19,518 nt of DNA from Candidatus Nitrosopolaris nunavutensis (GCA_002501855.1 DAOM01000087.1:1-19518); one strand, 5' to 3'. Positions 6,730 to 14,899 are shown, numbered from the stretch's first letter. The notes: generated by a model not told the origin, from the sequence alone. Numbers and translations: made by a program.

Positions 6730-7995
6730 CTAGAATCCTGAACTTATAGGATCGAAGGGCTTCATTAATTCACGCAATAGTGTTGTAGCATAAGACCCCT
6801 TAGGCAGCTTAAATGATAACGTCAGCATAGTTTTGTCTATGACAGAGAAATCCCTGCACCACAAAGGAGCTTGTCTAAATCCTCCTTGCGAACTCAGCTC
6901 TTGCATTTCTTTTATATAAAAGTCTCTAGCCACTACACCTTCATCCTGCATTGTATCTTTCGTTATTAACTCAAATCTTCCTTTGCCAGCCTGAAAAGAG
7001 TAGCCAGCTAATCTAATCGCTGGAACTACATTAGACTCTGAATCCGATATCGAGTTAAACTTTCTTATTTTGCCAAATATTAGCGGACCTCCTATTTCAA
7101 AGCAGAGATCCCCCTCTTTACCTTTAAGCAGGTTTTCCCCGTTTCTGATTGCTGTACTCAGGCAGATATTGAATATATATGCTTGATACGCCTGAACAAA
7201 TAATCTTCGCATATTAATTGGAATGACTCTCAGCGCATGGATTACATCCTTGCCTTGTAATATTGCAGACATCAGCTGACACTCGATATCCATTCCTCGA
7301 GGAAGTAGTTTTAGAAGCCGAGCATAATTATGGGGATCTCGACTCTTTTCCCTAATTTCCCTGCTCGTTTTGGAATCGTATTCACTAGTATAGCATAATA
7401 GTAATTCAACGGCGTTTTTGAAGTTACGCCTTACGATCTCCCTTCCGACGAGATGTGTTACTGATCGTTCACTCCCGAACCTTTGCAGTCCATAAAAATT
7501 GGCAATATCTTTTATTTCACGCTCGAATGTAGACATGTCTAACTGATTGTTGTTGCTGATGATAATGGTAAACTCGTTCCCGAGAAGTGACGCTTTTGCT
7601 AAGGGTTTTCGGCCAAACCCTTTGAGAGTCAGAAATATTTGATCGGTTCGTATCTCTTTTGGTATATTTTTTAATTGTTCTGTTGTAGCATACTGCTTTG
7701 TAATTGCCTTTGCGTCTTTTAACCCTATGACTTTAAGTGGAATGCCGAATCTTTTCTTGATTTGCGATATAGCATGATTAGAATCAATATTGCTTTTCTC
7801 TAAAATGTAAAGCGGGTATCTATGGAGTTGGTCTTGTACAGACGACAAATCATTGAAGACTGCCGGATCTATTATTTCAGAGACTTGGAACTCATCGGCT
7901 TGTTGCTTTATCAGTCCGCCTACTCCCTTAAAGCTTGTGCAGTAGCAATTCATGCCAGCTTTCTGATCGATAATAGGAACGGGAAATTTTATCAA
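6730..7995 (-). CDS. truD: tRNA pseudouridine(13) synthase TruD
   Basis: TruD/Pus7-family enzymes convert U13 in certain tRNAs to pseudouridine. The 421-residue product has the family's N-terminal GMNCYCTSFKGVGGLIKQQADEFQVSEI. The catalytic motif GLKDAKAITKQ places the catalytic Asp at residue 94, followed by NFYGLQRFGSERSVTHLVGR (about 167-185) and, further on, AYQAYIFNICLS. The start is TTG 7995: an in-frame TGA lies three codons upstream, and the conserved VPIIDQKAGM needs this N-terminus, so the ATG at codon 15 is less likely. It is the last gene of a minus-strand run. A 139-nt gap separates it from the unknown 202-aa gene, so it may have its own transcript. No missing motif was noticed. 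Confidence 0.93.
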   Translation of the reverse strand: MIKFPVPIIDQKAGMNCYCTSFKGVGGLIKQQADEFQVSEIIDPAVFNDLSSVQDQLHRYPLYILEKSNIDSNHAISQIKKRFGIPLKVIGLKDAKAITKQYATTEQLKNIPKEIRTDQIFLTLKGFGRKPLAKASLLGNEFTIIISNNNQLDMSTFEREIKDIANFYGLQRFGSERSVTHLVGREIVRRNFKNAVELLLCYTSEYDSKTSREIREKSRDPHNYARLLKLLPRGMDIECQLMSAILQGKDVIHALRVIPINMRRLFVQAYQAYIFNICLSTAIRNGENLLKGKEGDLCFEIGGPLIFGKIRKFNSISDSESNVVPAIRLAGYSFQAGKGRFELITKDTMQDEGVVARDFYIKEMQELSSQGGFRQAPLWCRDFSVIDKTMLTLSFKLPKGSYATTLLRELMKPFDPISSGF

Positions 7996-8134
7996 TACAA
8001 CTCACGCGTGCCTTCACCAACAAGGGTAGACCGCTCTTCCAGGCACCATTTTATTGTGATATCACTAACCATGACCAATCGTGTGTCAGTACATGTCAAT
8101 ATCTAAATCTATATCCTCAATGAGAGACGATTTG

Positions 8135-8743
8135 TTAACTGTTGAATTTTTTCATCCACATTAAGTATGCGGCAAGGGTACTTTCATACGGTAAAGCGCT
8201 TGAACCTTTAACATTGAATCCGAGTAGTAGCATTCTGCCCTCAAGTTTCCTTCTTAAAGAGACAGGAAGGTGGTTTTCTCTTAATGGCTGAAATATCTCA
8301 AAAAATTGGTCTTGTTGATGGCAAGCTATATGTTGTGCAAAACAATCTGTGAGAATGGTCGGATCCCCTGCGATTCTTTTGTTCATTTGAGACAGACTAA
8401 AGGGGGTATTCGTTGTATTATCCCTTAATTCGATAGAAATTTGTAAGACCCTTTTAGTGTAATTCTCCCTCGTGAAATTAGAATCCATTTTGTTAGGGGA
8501 GTTATGAAACATGCGAACGGTTCTAGTTAAATGCGCAACTGTTCTCTTTCCGAGATCGGTGGCAGCTAAGATCTCTTCCTCTCCGTAGAGTCCATTATTT
8601 TTTCCAAAAATAAAGAAAGTCCCCATTAGTTCCTCTTTTTTTATGAAAGGGAATTCTAATTTGCCTCCAATAAACAGCGTAATTCTTTGCGAGACATCCT
8701 CAGGCAAAAACATCCCCATATATGAATCCGTCACGACAGCCAA
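8135..8743 (-). CDS. Hypothetical protein, 202 aa, between cbiF and truD
   Basis: I do not recognise this protein. It is soluble-looking, with no signal peptide or membrane span. The first half (to about residue 80) alternates beta-like strands and a helix (MGTFFIFGKNNGLYGEEEILAATDLGKRTVAHL), faintly reminiscent of the end of a GAF/PAS-like sensor domain, although key features are too weak to claim it. The second half is helical and rich in Arg/Gln/Leu. It starts at TTG 8743, directly after an in-frame stop. An ATG at 8719 (codon 9) is a good alternative, because a TATA-like TTACTATAG is centred about 31 nt before it. It follows cbiF by 64 nt on the same strand, where cobalamin clusters often have cbiG or cbiH, but it does not resemble either. 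Confidence 0.65.
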   Translation of the reverse strand: MAVVTDSYMGMFLPEDVSQRITLFIGGKLEFPFIKKEELMGTFFIFGKNNGLYGEEEILAATDLGKRTVAHLTRTVRMFHNSPNKMDSNFTRENYTKRVLQISIELRDNTTNTPFSLSQMNKRIAGDPTILTDCFAQHIACHQQDQFFEIFQPLRENHLPVSLRRKLEGRMLLLGFNVKGSSALPYESTLAAYLMWMKKFNS

Positions 8744-8807
8744 TGTCTATAGTAAGGATACGGCGATGATTTAATCATAGTCAGTAACACGAAAATTGAA
8801 GTGTTCT

Positions 8808-9584
8808 TTATTTCGTGGCCTTTCTGTATCCGTGTGTGAAACCTGCATCATAAACTTTTGAAAATTCATATTTCTTGGGGGCTATCACATCTCCGACTAT
8901 AATAACAGCAGTTTTAATTATCTTAGCTTCGTGTGTCTTCTTTACAATGTCACCTAGTGTTCCCCTGATTATTTTTTCGTCTTCCCAAGTTGCTCGATAA
9001 ACAATAGCTGCAGGCGTGTCTTGCGTGTAAGCGCCACTGTTCATAATCTCCTGTACTACATCGGCTATCAGGTGAACGCTCAGATAAAGTGCCATCGTAG
9101 CGCCATGTTTAGCCAGTTCCGAAATCCTTTCTCTTGGAGGTACCGGCGTTCTTGATTCTGCTCGTGTTATTATTAGCGTTTGAGTATTACCAGGTAAAGT
9201 CAATTCTAGGTTCATAACAGCCGCTGCACCAAGTATAGCAGTGATTCCGGGAACTACTTTACACTGAATTCCGTCTTGCTCTAGCTTGTCAATCTGTTCT
9301 CTAATGGCGCTGAAAAGACTTGGATCTCCATCATGAAATCGTATAGCTAGTTTTCCTTTTTTTGTGGAATCTCTTAATATCTCATAAATTTTCTCTCTAT
9401 CAATAAGAGCCGCATCATGAAGCACTGCATCTTTTTTTTTATCTTCTAAGATCTTGGGATTCAAGAGCGAGCCAGAATAAACTATAACGTCCGCTCGTTC
9501 TAGCAATTCCTTGGCCTTAAGTGTAATGAGGGATGGGTCGCCTGGGCCAGATCCTACAAAATAAACTGTATTACTTTCTATCAT
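8808..9584 (-). CDS. cbiF: Cobalt-precorrin-4 C11-methyltransferase
   Basis: This is a SAM-dependent tetrapyrrole methylase that methylates C11 of (cobalt-)precorrin-4 in corrin ring synthesis. Visible landmarks over 258 residues are GSGPGDPSLITLKA at the N-terminus, YSGSL (36-40), FHDGDPSLFSA (83-93), VVPGITAILGAAA (110-122), LELTLPGNTQTLIITRAESRTPVP, HGATMALYLSVH and AAIVYRATWEDEKIIRGTL, together diagnostic for CbiF/CobM. The common HTGDPS motif reads HDGDPS, a small deviation. The ATG start overlaps the end of cbiL by 14 nt, so the two are translationally coupled in one transcript. Length is normal. Confidence 0.95.
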   Translation of the reverse strand: MIESNTVYFVGSGPGDPSLITLKAKELLERADVIVYSGSLLNPKILEDKKKDAVLHDAALIDREKIYEILRDSTKKGKLAIRFHDGDPSLFSAIREQIDKLEQDGIQCKVVPGITAILGAAAVMNLELTLPGNTQTLIITRAESRTPVPPRERISELAKHGATMALYLSVHLIADVVQEIMNSGAYTQDTPAAIVYRATWEDEKIIRGTLGDIVKKTHEAKIIKTAVIIVGDVIAPKKYEFSKVYDAGFTHGYRKATK

Positions 9585-10302
9585 GGTTATTCTTTTTTGC
9601 GACCATTATCGAAAAATATTTTTCAGTGGGACCTTTTGTCCCCACCATATCACGTAGTTTGTTCATTTTCAAGATCTCGCCTTCCACGGATATGTCCTGG
9701 GCAATAGCTATAGCTGAATCATCTCCAAATCCTGCTTCAGAAAGCATTTCAATTACCCTGTCAAAATATCTGCCGTCCTTAAGGAAAATAAGTGTATCGC
9801 AACAATTCGCAACTTTTTTGATTCTATTTAGATCATAGCAAGCAGGAATTATTGCAACAGTCTCGTCACCTTCAGCAAGACTCATCTTTGCTTGTGCAGC
9901 AAATGCAAACATCGATGTAACACCAGGCACGATTTCAATTTCGATATCTTCATGATTGCAAACTAATTCTCTGTGAATGTAAATCCATGTACTATACAAC
10001 GCTGGGTCACCTACTGTTAAGTATACCACTTTTTTGTCTGATCTCACTGCTTCGGCTATCTCTAGAGCATTTCTCTTCCAATAGTCCCTCAACGATTCTC
10101 TCTCTTTGGTCATTGGAAATACGAGGCTAACGGTTCTAGCTGATTTTTTCAAATGCCTTTCTACTACCGAAAGGGCGATACTCGGCTTGCCGTCTCTGGC
10201 GGTGGGTGCAAAAATTACATCTGCTGCTTTAACTATATTTACGGCCTTGACAGTAAGCAGCTCTGGATCGCCGGGTCCGCAACCTACGCAGAATAGCTTC
10301 AT
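9571..10302 (-). CDS. cbiL: (Cobalt-)precorrin-2 C20-methyltransferase
   Basis: This SAM-dependent methylase of the same fold as CbiF adds the C20 methyl that is later lost in ring contraction. From the chosen start the product has 243 residues: MKLFCVGCGPGDPELLTVKA, ADVIFAP, VVYLTVGDPALYSTWIYI, EIVPGVTSMFAFAA and a C-terminal TEKYFSIMVAKK, all CbiL/CobI-like. I chose ATG 10302 over the upstream in-frame GTG 10338. The protein begins naturally at MKLFCVG, and a TATA box lies 27 nt before this ATG, so the GTG would be upstream of the transcript start. It has its own promoter and overlaps cbiF by 14 nt. Confidence 0.93.
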   Translation of the reverse strand: MKLFCVGCGPGDPELLTVKAVNIVKAADVIFAPTARDGKPSIALSVVERHLKKSARTVSLVFPMTKERESLRDYWKRNALEIAEAVRSDKKVVYLTVGDPALYSTWIYIHRELVCNHEDIEIEIVPGVTSMFAFAAQAKMSLAEGDETVAIIPACYDLNRIKKVANCCDTLIFLKDGRYFDRVIEMLSEAGFGDDSAIAIAQDISVEGEILKMNKLRDMVGTKGPTEKYFSIMVAKKNNHDRK

Positions 10303-10323
10303 GCATCCAATCTCTCTACCCGG

Positions 10324-10333
10324 ATTATTTATA
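10324..10333 (-). promoter_or_regulatory. TATA box for cbiL-cbiF
   Basis: TATAAATAAT on the minus strand is centred about 27 nt before the cbiL ATG at 10302, the spacing of a leaderless archaeal gene. It fixes the cbiL start and separates the cbiL-cbiF transcript from the EMC6-like/cbiT pair upstream. Confidence 0.6.
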
Positions 10334-10420
10334 TTCACTTTCTCTTATTTTCAATTAATAGCAAGATGTCAGCAAAATCTTCCTCATTTTGGCTTTGATA
10401 TTATACTAATATAGTCTGAT

Positions 10421-11032
10421 TCATGGCTTTGTGGCAGAAATTATCGTTATCGGATTTCGAGCAACCATCATTGTACCACTTGTTATCTTCTTAGCCTTGG
10501 CAATTGTGGCCTGTGTAATATCGACTTCGCAAAGCTGAGCTTCATTAATTGTACTGATTGCATCATACAATGTTTCGACTAGAATAGTATCGATTACTAT
10601 TCTACCTCCCTTCTTTAATCGGTCTATGCCCAAACGAATAACTCGCGCCGTGTCCCCTGAGCTCCCGCCGATTATAACAGCGTCAGCCTGGGGTATGGAT
10701 GGCAAAATATCCTGAGCAGAGGAGAAGATTACCTCGGCTTTCACCCCAAACTTAAAGAGATTCCTTTTAGTTAGTTCTATCGCAGTTTTGTCGAAATCAA
10801 TGGCATATACTGTGCCTCCTCGGGCTTGCAAACAAAGCTCTACGGTAATGCTTCCGCTCCCGCATCCCACATCAATCGCGCAGGAATCTTCTCTCAAACG
10901 TAATTTACTAATTACGAGCGCTCGTATCTCCTCCTTTGTAATTGGAACTTCCTCAGACCTTTCAAATAATTCATCAGGAATCCCGCCAGTACGGTAAGTC
11001 CAAAGCATTGGATTCATCTTATTTTGGAACAC
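10421..11032 (-). CDS. cbiT: Cobalt-precorrin-6B/7 C15-methyltransferase (decarboxylating)
   Basis: CbiT methylates C15 and decarboxylates the C12 acetate side chain late in corrin ring formation. The 203-residue product shows the family opening GGIPDELFERSEEVPITKEEIRALVISKLRL, then the class I SAM-binding loop IDVGCGSGS (about 53-61), an acidic VYAIDFD strand end and ADAVIIGGSSGD. The partner C5-methylase CbiE is not fused here and is absent from the window. The start is GTG 11032, with ATG 11017 possible. The start lies just 3 nt after the TAG of the EMC6-like gene and in the same frame, so the two genes share a transcript. The 82-nt gap to the upstream GTG of cbiL holds no gene. Confidence 0.92.
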   Translation of the reverse strand: MFQNKMNPMLWTYRTGGIPDELFERSEEVPITKEEIRALVISKLRLREDSCAIDVGCGSGSITVELCLQARGGTVYAIDFDKTAIELTKRNLFKFGVKAEVIFSSAQDILPSIPQADAVIIGGSSGDTARVIRLGIDRLKKGGRIVIDTILVETLYDAISTINEAQLCEVDITQATIAKAKKITSGTMMVARNPITIISATKP

Positions 11033-11035
11033 CGT

Positions 11036-11338
11036 CTATTTTAACAGTGGCATGTTCTGATGCAATCCAGTATAAACTGCAATCATAAACATAATTAGCA
11101 TGAAAATAAACGGAAATATTCCGTTGGTAGCCAACTTGCGTCTCTGCGGCTTTGCGATATTCTTAGCCATACGCTTTGCGACTTGATACGATATAATGTA
11201 GAATAGTAGCCCTATCAATATCGCCGTCCCAATAGCGACGCCTTGACCAGTTCCCGGTGCAATAGCAAAACCTGTAAATATACCACCGATCAATCCAAGA
11301 ATGGCTCTCATGTAAAAAACTCTGTCAAGAGGATCCAA
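11036..11338 (-). CDS. Small membrane protein, probable archaeal EMC6-like
   Basis: The 100-residue protein has three hydrophobic segments: about 10-27 (MRAILGLIGGIFTGFAI), 33-52 (VAIGTAILIGLLFYIISYQV) and 74-93 (FPFIFMLIMFMIAVYTGL). A basic loop (KRMAKNIAKPQRRKLATNG) lies before the last span. The size, three-span layout and the basic loop leading into a TNGI-F motif resemble the archaeal EMC6 family, proposed partners of Oxa1/EMC3-type insertases in membrane-protein insertion. That assignment is by remembered pattern, not alignment. The start is TTG 11338, since TAA precedes it; the ATG at codon 10 would trim the N-terminus. A TATA box sits at the right distance. It is the first gene of the cbiT transcript and diverges from the NFACT gene. 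Confidence 0.7.
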   Translation of the reverse strand: MDPLDRVFYMRAILGLIGGIFTGFAIAPGTGQGVAIGTAILIGLLFYIISYQVAKRMAKNIAKPQRRKLATNGIFPFIFMLIMFMIAVYTGLHQNMPLLK

Positions 11339-11356
11339 TTATATTACTTTTGTCAT

Positions 11357-11365
11357 TAATTTATA
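11357..11365 (-). promoter_or_regulatory. TATA box for the EMC6-like/cbiT transcript
   Basis: TATAAATTA on the minus strand is centred about 23 nt before the TTG start at 11338, consistent with a leaderless mRNA. It is half of a compact divergent promoter region shared with the NFACT operon. Confidence 0.55.
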
Positions 11366-11430
11366 CTAGGTTTAATTCCTTGCGGTTGTCCGTCAGCATG
11401 TGCGAAACGTTTGTACGCAGTGTATTTTGG

Positions 11431-11439
11431 TTAATATTT
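11431..11439 (+). promoter_or_regulatory. TATA-like box for the NFACT operon
   Basis: TTAATATTT is centred about 30 nt before the ATG at 11465. This supports that ATG over the TTG at 11438, which lies inside the box. Confidence 0.45.
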
Positions 11440-11464
11440 GTGGAAGATCTCACTATCATTGGTT

Positions 11465-13516
11465 ATGGAGCTATCAGGCATCGAACTGAGATATCTCATC
11501 AGCGAGATTAATTCAAAGATCACTTCAGAGTATTATGTAAGTAATATCGTTGCGGTGACAAGAGATTCTTTTCTTTTCCGGATGCATCATTCTACAGAGC
11601 CCGATATTACGTTAATGTTATCTGTTCGAGGCATATGGCTTACAAGGTTCAAGTTCAAACAGGTAGAGGAGAGTGACCTTATCGGGATCATTAGACCTGA
11701 GGTCGAGAGGGCCAAGATCGAAGCTATCCAGCAATCTGGTAGTGAGCGCATTATCACAATAAGGTTTAAGCATTTTGACGGTAAATCAAGGGTAATTGTG
11801 GCCGAACTTTTCGGTGTTGGAAACTTTATATTGTGTGATGAAAAGATGCAGATTCTCGCTATTCTAAATCCTATTCAAGTTAGACACAGAGTTCTGAAGA
11901 AGGGACACCAATATTTTCCTCCCCCAACTCGCGGAACTGATGTATTGGATATCACACTCGAACAGTTACAAATTATGCGCAATAGGACAGAAGCAAAAGA
12001 CCTGGACGTTTTGCGGTGGTTAGGCAGAAATATTTCAATTCCAAAAAAATTTGTGGAAGAAATAGTTAGGAGGGCTGGTGTTTCTGCTCCAAATATTGGA
12101 CAACTTTCAGATGATGACATGTCTAGAATTTATACAGTTACAAAGGATCTTGTTGCAGACATCAGTACAGGAAGTCACGAAGCACTTGTAATTCTAGATG
12201 ACGATGGAAAAGCACGAGATGCAGTTGCTATTCCAACTACGAACATTCCTTCCTTGAAGCCGATACCGACGACGAGGATGAGAACAGCCCACTCCTACAT
12301 GGAAGCAATAGATGAGGTTCTAGCCAACGAGATAACGGAAAGACATAGCAATTCGAAAACTACTGATATTGATAAAAGAATAGCAATTCTAGAGCATGAC
12401 CTAGCAGAACAGAATAAAGCAAAGGAGGAGGTTATTTCGAAGGCCGCCGTCATAAGGAAGATTGCTAATGACTTGATGGCAATCTCCTTCGAGGGAACTA
12501 ATTATACTTTCGATGACGATTCAATGAAAGAATTCCTTGGTGCTAGCTCTGCGCTTATCGTTACAGATAAGGGGAGAAAATACCTTGAAGTACTCGGTGA
12601 ACGTGTTCCGACAGCAGGTTCGAGCTTGGCAAAAATATCATCTCTTTTGTTTGGAAGGGCAAAAGAGTTGGAAAGAGGCTGTATATCTATTGAGGACGCA
12701 GAGGCAAAACTGCACACTCAACTCGGTAATTTGAGAAATCAGACAACCGCAATCCAGGACAAGATCGTTATTAAAGAGCAAATTGCTAAAGAATGGTATG
12801 AGCGTTACAGATGGTTTATTACGAGCGAAGGATTGCTTGCAATTGGCGGAAGGGACGCATCATCAAACTCGGCCATTATTCGAAAGCATTTGACAGAAGA
12901 AGACATGGTATTTCATGCTGAGGTACATGGTTCACCATTCTTTATCCTTAAGGACGCAAAGCAAGTTAGCGAAATAGGTGCTAGTCGCATGGAGGTAGCA
13001 CAGGCAACTGTCTCATTCAGCCGAGCTTGGAAAGACGGATTGTTCAGCGCCGATGCCTATTGGGTTGAACCTAGTCAAATAAAGAGAGGTGCTCCGACCG
13101 GACAATTTCTTCCGAGAGGTTCGTTCGTAATTGAAGGTAAGCGTAATTACATAAAGGGTATCGAAATAAAGCTAGCAGTCGGACTTGTACGGTCAGATTC
13201 GCACTATGTTCTTGCTTGCGGACCTACCAATGCTATAAAGAAACGATCGGTAGTTTACTCGCAATTATTGCCTGGGGGGATGGATCCGAACAGCGTAGCA
13301 AAAAAAATTAAGACAGATCTAGTCAAGGCAGCCTATACAAACACAAATGCCAAAGATGATTCGAATGCTCAGCTAGCAGATTTCACTAAATCAATTGATA
13401 TTGGTGATTTTATTAGGGCAATTCCATCAGGACATTCAAAAATTTTTCTGACTGAAAAAGGGGAAGGGGAAAAGAGCTCTCTGGCAAAGCAGAGAATCGA
13501 TGAGCAAAGTAATTAA
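11465..13516 (+). CDS. rqcH: NFACT / RqcH-family ribosome quality-control protein
   Basis: This is the archaeal homologue of bacterial RqcH and eukaryotic Rqc2/NEMF, which bind split 60S/50S subunits carrying stalled peptidyl-tRNA and add C-terminal tails. From ATG 11465 it has 683 residues. The NFACT-N domain begins MELSGIELRYLISEINSKI and contains RFKHFDGKSRVIVAELFGVGNFIL. A helical middle part with a long Lys/Glu coiled-coil (IDKRIAILEHDLAEQNKAKE and QTTAIQDKIVIKEQIAKEW) follows. The C-terminal NFACT-R domain has WYERYRWFITSEGLLAIGGRD, EEDMVFHAEVHGSPFFILK and GSFVIEGKRNYI. A further tail completes the typical archaeal length. Its stop overlaps the start of the next gene by 17 nt. The symbol rqcH is by family only. 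Confidence 0.92.
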   Translation: MELSGIELRYLISEINSKITSEYYVSNIVAVTRDSFLFRMHHSTEPDITLMLSVRGIWLTRFKFKQVEESDLIGIIRPEVERAKIEAIQQSGSERIITIRFKHFDGKSRVIVAELFGVGNFILCDEKMQILAILNPIQVRHRVLKKGHQYFPPPTRGTDVLDITLEQLQIMRNRTEAKDLDVLRWLGRNISIPKKFVEEIVRRAGVSAPNIGQLSDDDMSRIYTVTKDLVADISTGSHEALVILDDDGKARDAVAIPTTNIPSLKPIPTTRMRTAHSYMEAIDEVLANEITERHSNSKTTDIDKRIAILEHDLAEQNKAKEEVISKAAVIRKIANDLMAISFEGTNYTFDDDSMKEFLGASSALIVTDKGRKYLEVLGERVPTAGSSLAKISSLLFGRAKELERGCISIEDAEAKLHTQLGNLRNQTTAIQDKIVIKEQIAKEWYERYRWFITSEGLLAIGGRDASSNSAIIRKHLTEEDMVFHAEVHGSPFFILKDAKQVSEIGASRMEVAQATVSFSRAWKDGLFSADAYWVEPSQIKRGAPTGQFLPRGSFVIEGKRNYIKGIEIKLAVGLVRSDSHYVLACGPTNAIKKRSVVYSQLLPGGMDPNSVAKKIKTDLVKAAYTNTNAKDDSNAQLADFTKSIDIGDFIRAIPSGHSKIFLTEKGEGEKSSLAKQRIDEQSN

Positions 13517-14129
13517 AGCTAGAAATGAATTCACTGTCGTGGTAAAGAAAGAGCTAGCAAGACAACATAGAGACGCTAATATGCCGACAAGAGTACTTGT
13601 TAGAGATATAATGAACAGTCCGGTGGTTTCAGCCGCTCTTACAGATACAGTTAACGATGTTGCTTTAAAGATGAAAGATCAAAAGGTTGGTAGCATTATA
13701 ATAATGGAAGGAGAAAATCCAGTCGGAATTGTTAGCGACTGGGATATCGTTTCAAATGCTGTGGTCAAGGACGTCATACCAAGTACCATAAGAGTTTCAG
13801 ATATCATGCAAAAACTCCACTCCATAGAAGGGGAGGAGGGCGTCACCGAAGCTGCTCGAGTGCTACGACAACATACTATCAAACGGTTGGGTGTAGTTTA
13901 TAAGAACCGACTGGTTGGCATTATTTCAGCGTCAGACGTAATTGCGGTTACCCCAGAGCTCGTCGATGTAATTTCTGAGAAAGCAGCAATTGTTAGAGGG
14001 GAGACTGGCCGTTCTGCTGGTTCTGTTTCTGGATATTGCGACGAATGCGGGGAATGGTCTGATCTTTTGCAATTTGCTGATGGAACCTTTACTTGCGAAG
14101 AATGTAGGGGCGAGGAAGTCATTAGTTAG
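13500..14129 (+). CDS. CBS-pair protein with C-terminal zinc ribbon
   Basis: The 209-residue product has two CBS motifs, residues about 33-88 (VRDIMNSPVVSAALTDTVND ending in PVGIVSDWDIV) and 97-150 (VSDIMQKLHSIEGEEGVTEA ending in LVGIISASDVI). Such pairs bind adenine nucleotides and act as energy or ligand sensors. A short treble-clef-like zinc ribbon follows with Cys180, Cys183, Cys199 and Cys202 (C-x2-C...C-x2-C), likely binding zinc and RNA or protein. The ATG at 13500 overlaps the NFACT stop; an internal ATG at codon 28 (13581) would remove the overlap and a basic N-terminal extension. It lies between NFACT and the Mut7-C gene and overlaps both, so co-translation is likely. The target is unknown. 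Confidence 0.88.
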   Translation: MSKVIKARNEFTVVVKKELARQHRDANMPTRVLVRDIMNSPVVSAALTDTVNDVALKMKDQKVGSIIIMEGENPVGIVSDWDIVSNAVVKDVIPSTIRVSDIMQKLHSIEGEEGVTEAARVLRQHTIKRLGVVYKNRLVGIISASDVIAVTPELVDVISEKAAIVRGETGRSAGSVSGYCDECGEWSDLLQFADGTFTCEECRGEEVIS

Positions 14130-14694
14130 ATCAAAACCGGCCTTCCTAGTCGATGCGATGCTCGGAAGTGTCGCTCGAAAATTACGTTTTTTTGGTTTGG
14201 ACACGTTGTATATCGCAGACAGCCCAGACGATGAGATAATAGCGATCGGAATCAAGCAGAATAGAGTGATTTTAACTTGCGACAAGGATATGTATAGGAG
14301 AATTATGAAAGCTGGAGCACAGGGGATCTTGCTCAACGGTCCGAATGACCTGGAAAATATTGCACAAACATTTTTCAGTTTCGGGATGATGCTAGGGCCT
14401 TATATAGACGTCAGTTCTCGATGTTGTATGTGTAACGGATTGTTGTCTGAGATATCGCATGCGGATGTTAAAGGAAAAATCTCTTTCAACATTATCAACC
14501 GGCATACACAATTTTTCGAATGTAAAAAATGTAATAAACTCTTTTGGGAAGGTAGTCATAATTTAAGTCTTAGAGCTCTGTCAAAAAGGATAGACAGCCG
14601 TATCAAGGAGCGACTAGAAAAAAATAATTCTTATGCCACTGATAGCATTAGTCAGTCGATCGTAAAAAAGCCCCTAAGCCGTCCTGTTAATTAA
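14080..14694 (+). CDS. Mut7-C RNase-domain protein (PIN-like, DUF82)
   Basis: The product (204 residues) matches the Mut7-C domain: FLVDAMLGSVARKLRFFGLDT with the first acidic residue, SPDDEIIAIG, RVILTCDKDM with further acidic residues, then a zinc-ribbon half SRCCMCNGLLSEI...FFECKKCNKLFWEGSHN with two Cys pairs. The family is a PIN-fold nuclease named after the C-terminus of worm mut-7, presumed to cut RNA. The usual LTRD reads LTCD. The start must precede the conserved Asp, and the only suitable codon nearby is ATG 14080 (or TTG 14074). Hence the gene overlaps the CBS gene by 50 nt, an unusually long overlap. A basic, Ser-rich tail of about 45 residues ends the protein. Confidence 0.85.
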   Translation: MEPLLAKNVGARKSLVRSKPAFLVDAMLGSVARKLRFFGLDTLYIADSPDDEIIAIGIKQNRVILTCDKDMYRRIMKAGAQGILLNGPNDLENIAQTFFSFGMMLGPYIDVSSRCCMCNGLLSEISHADVKGKISFNIINRHTQFFECKKCNKLFWEGSHNLSLRALSKRIDSRIKERLEKNNSYATDSISQSIVKKPLSRPVN

Positions 14695-14899
14695 GTACAA
14701 AGACGGTTGAAAACAATCAATTGATGTCTTGTTATCTGCTAGTTTCGATCGTACAGAACACGCTGGTGAAAGAAGTTGTAGTTTCTCTTAATCTATCATA
14801 CTTTTGTGTTCATTGTTGCATACCTTCATCAGAGTATTCTGAGTGTGGGTCTTACGATAATACTAAGACTTTCCTCAGATATACACCAAAGCGAAGGAG

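Noticed and set aside
7996..8073. 26-residue minus-strand frame whose stop overlaps the truD TTG start
   Set aside because: Suggestive of translational coupling but no composition or family support for a real leader peptide.
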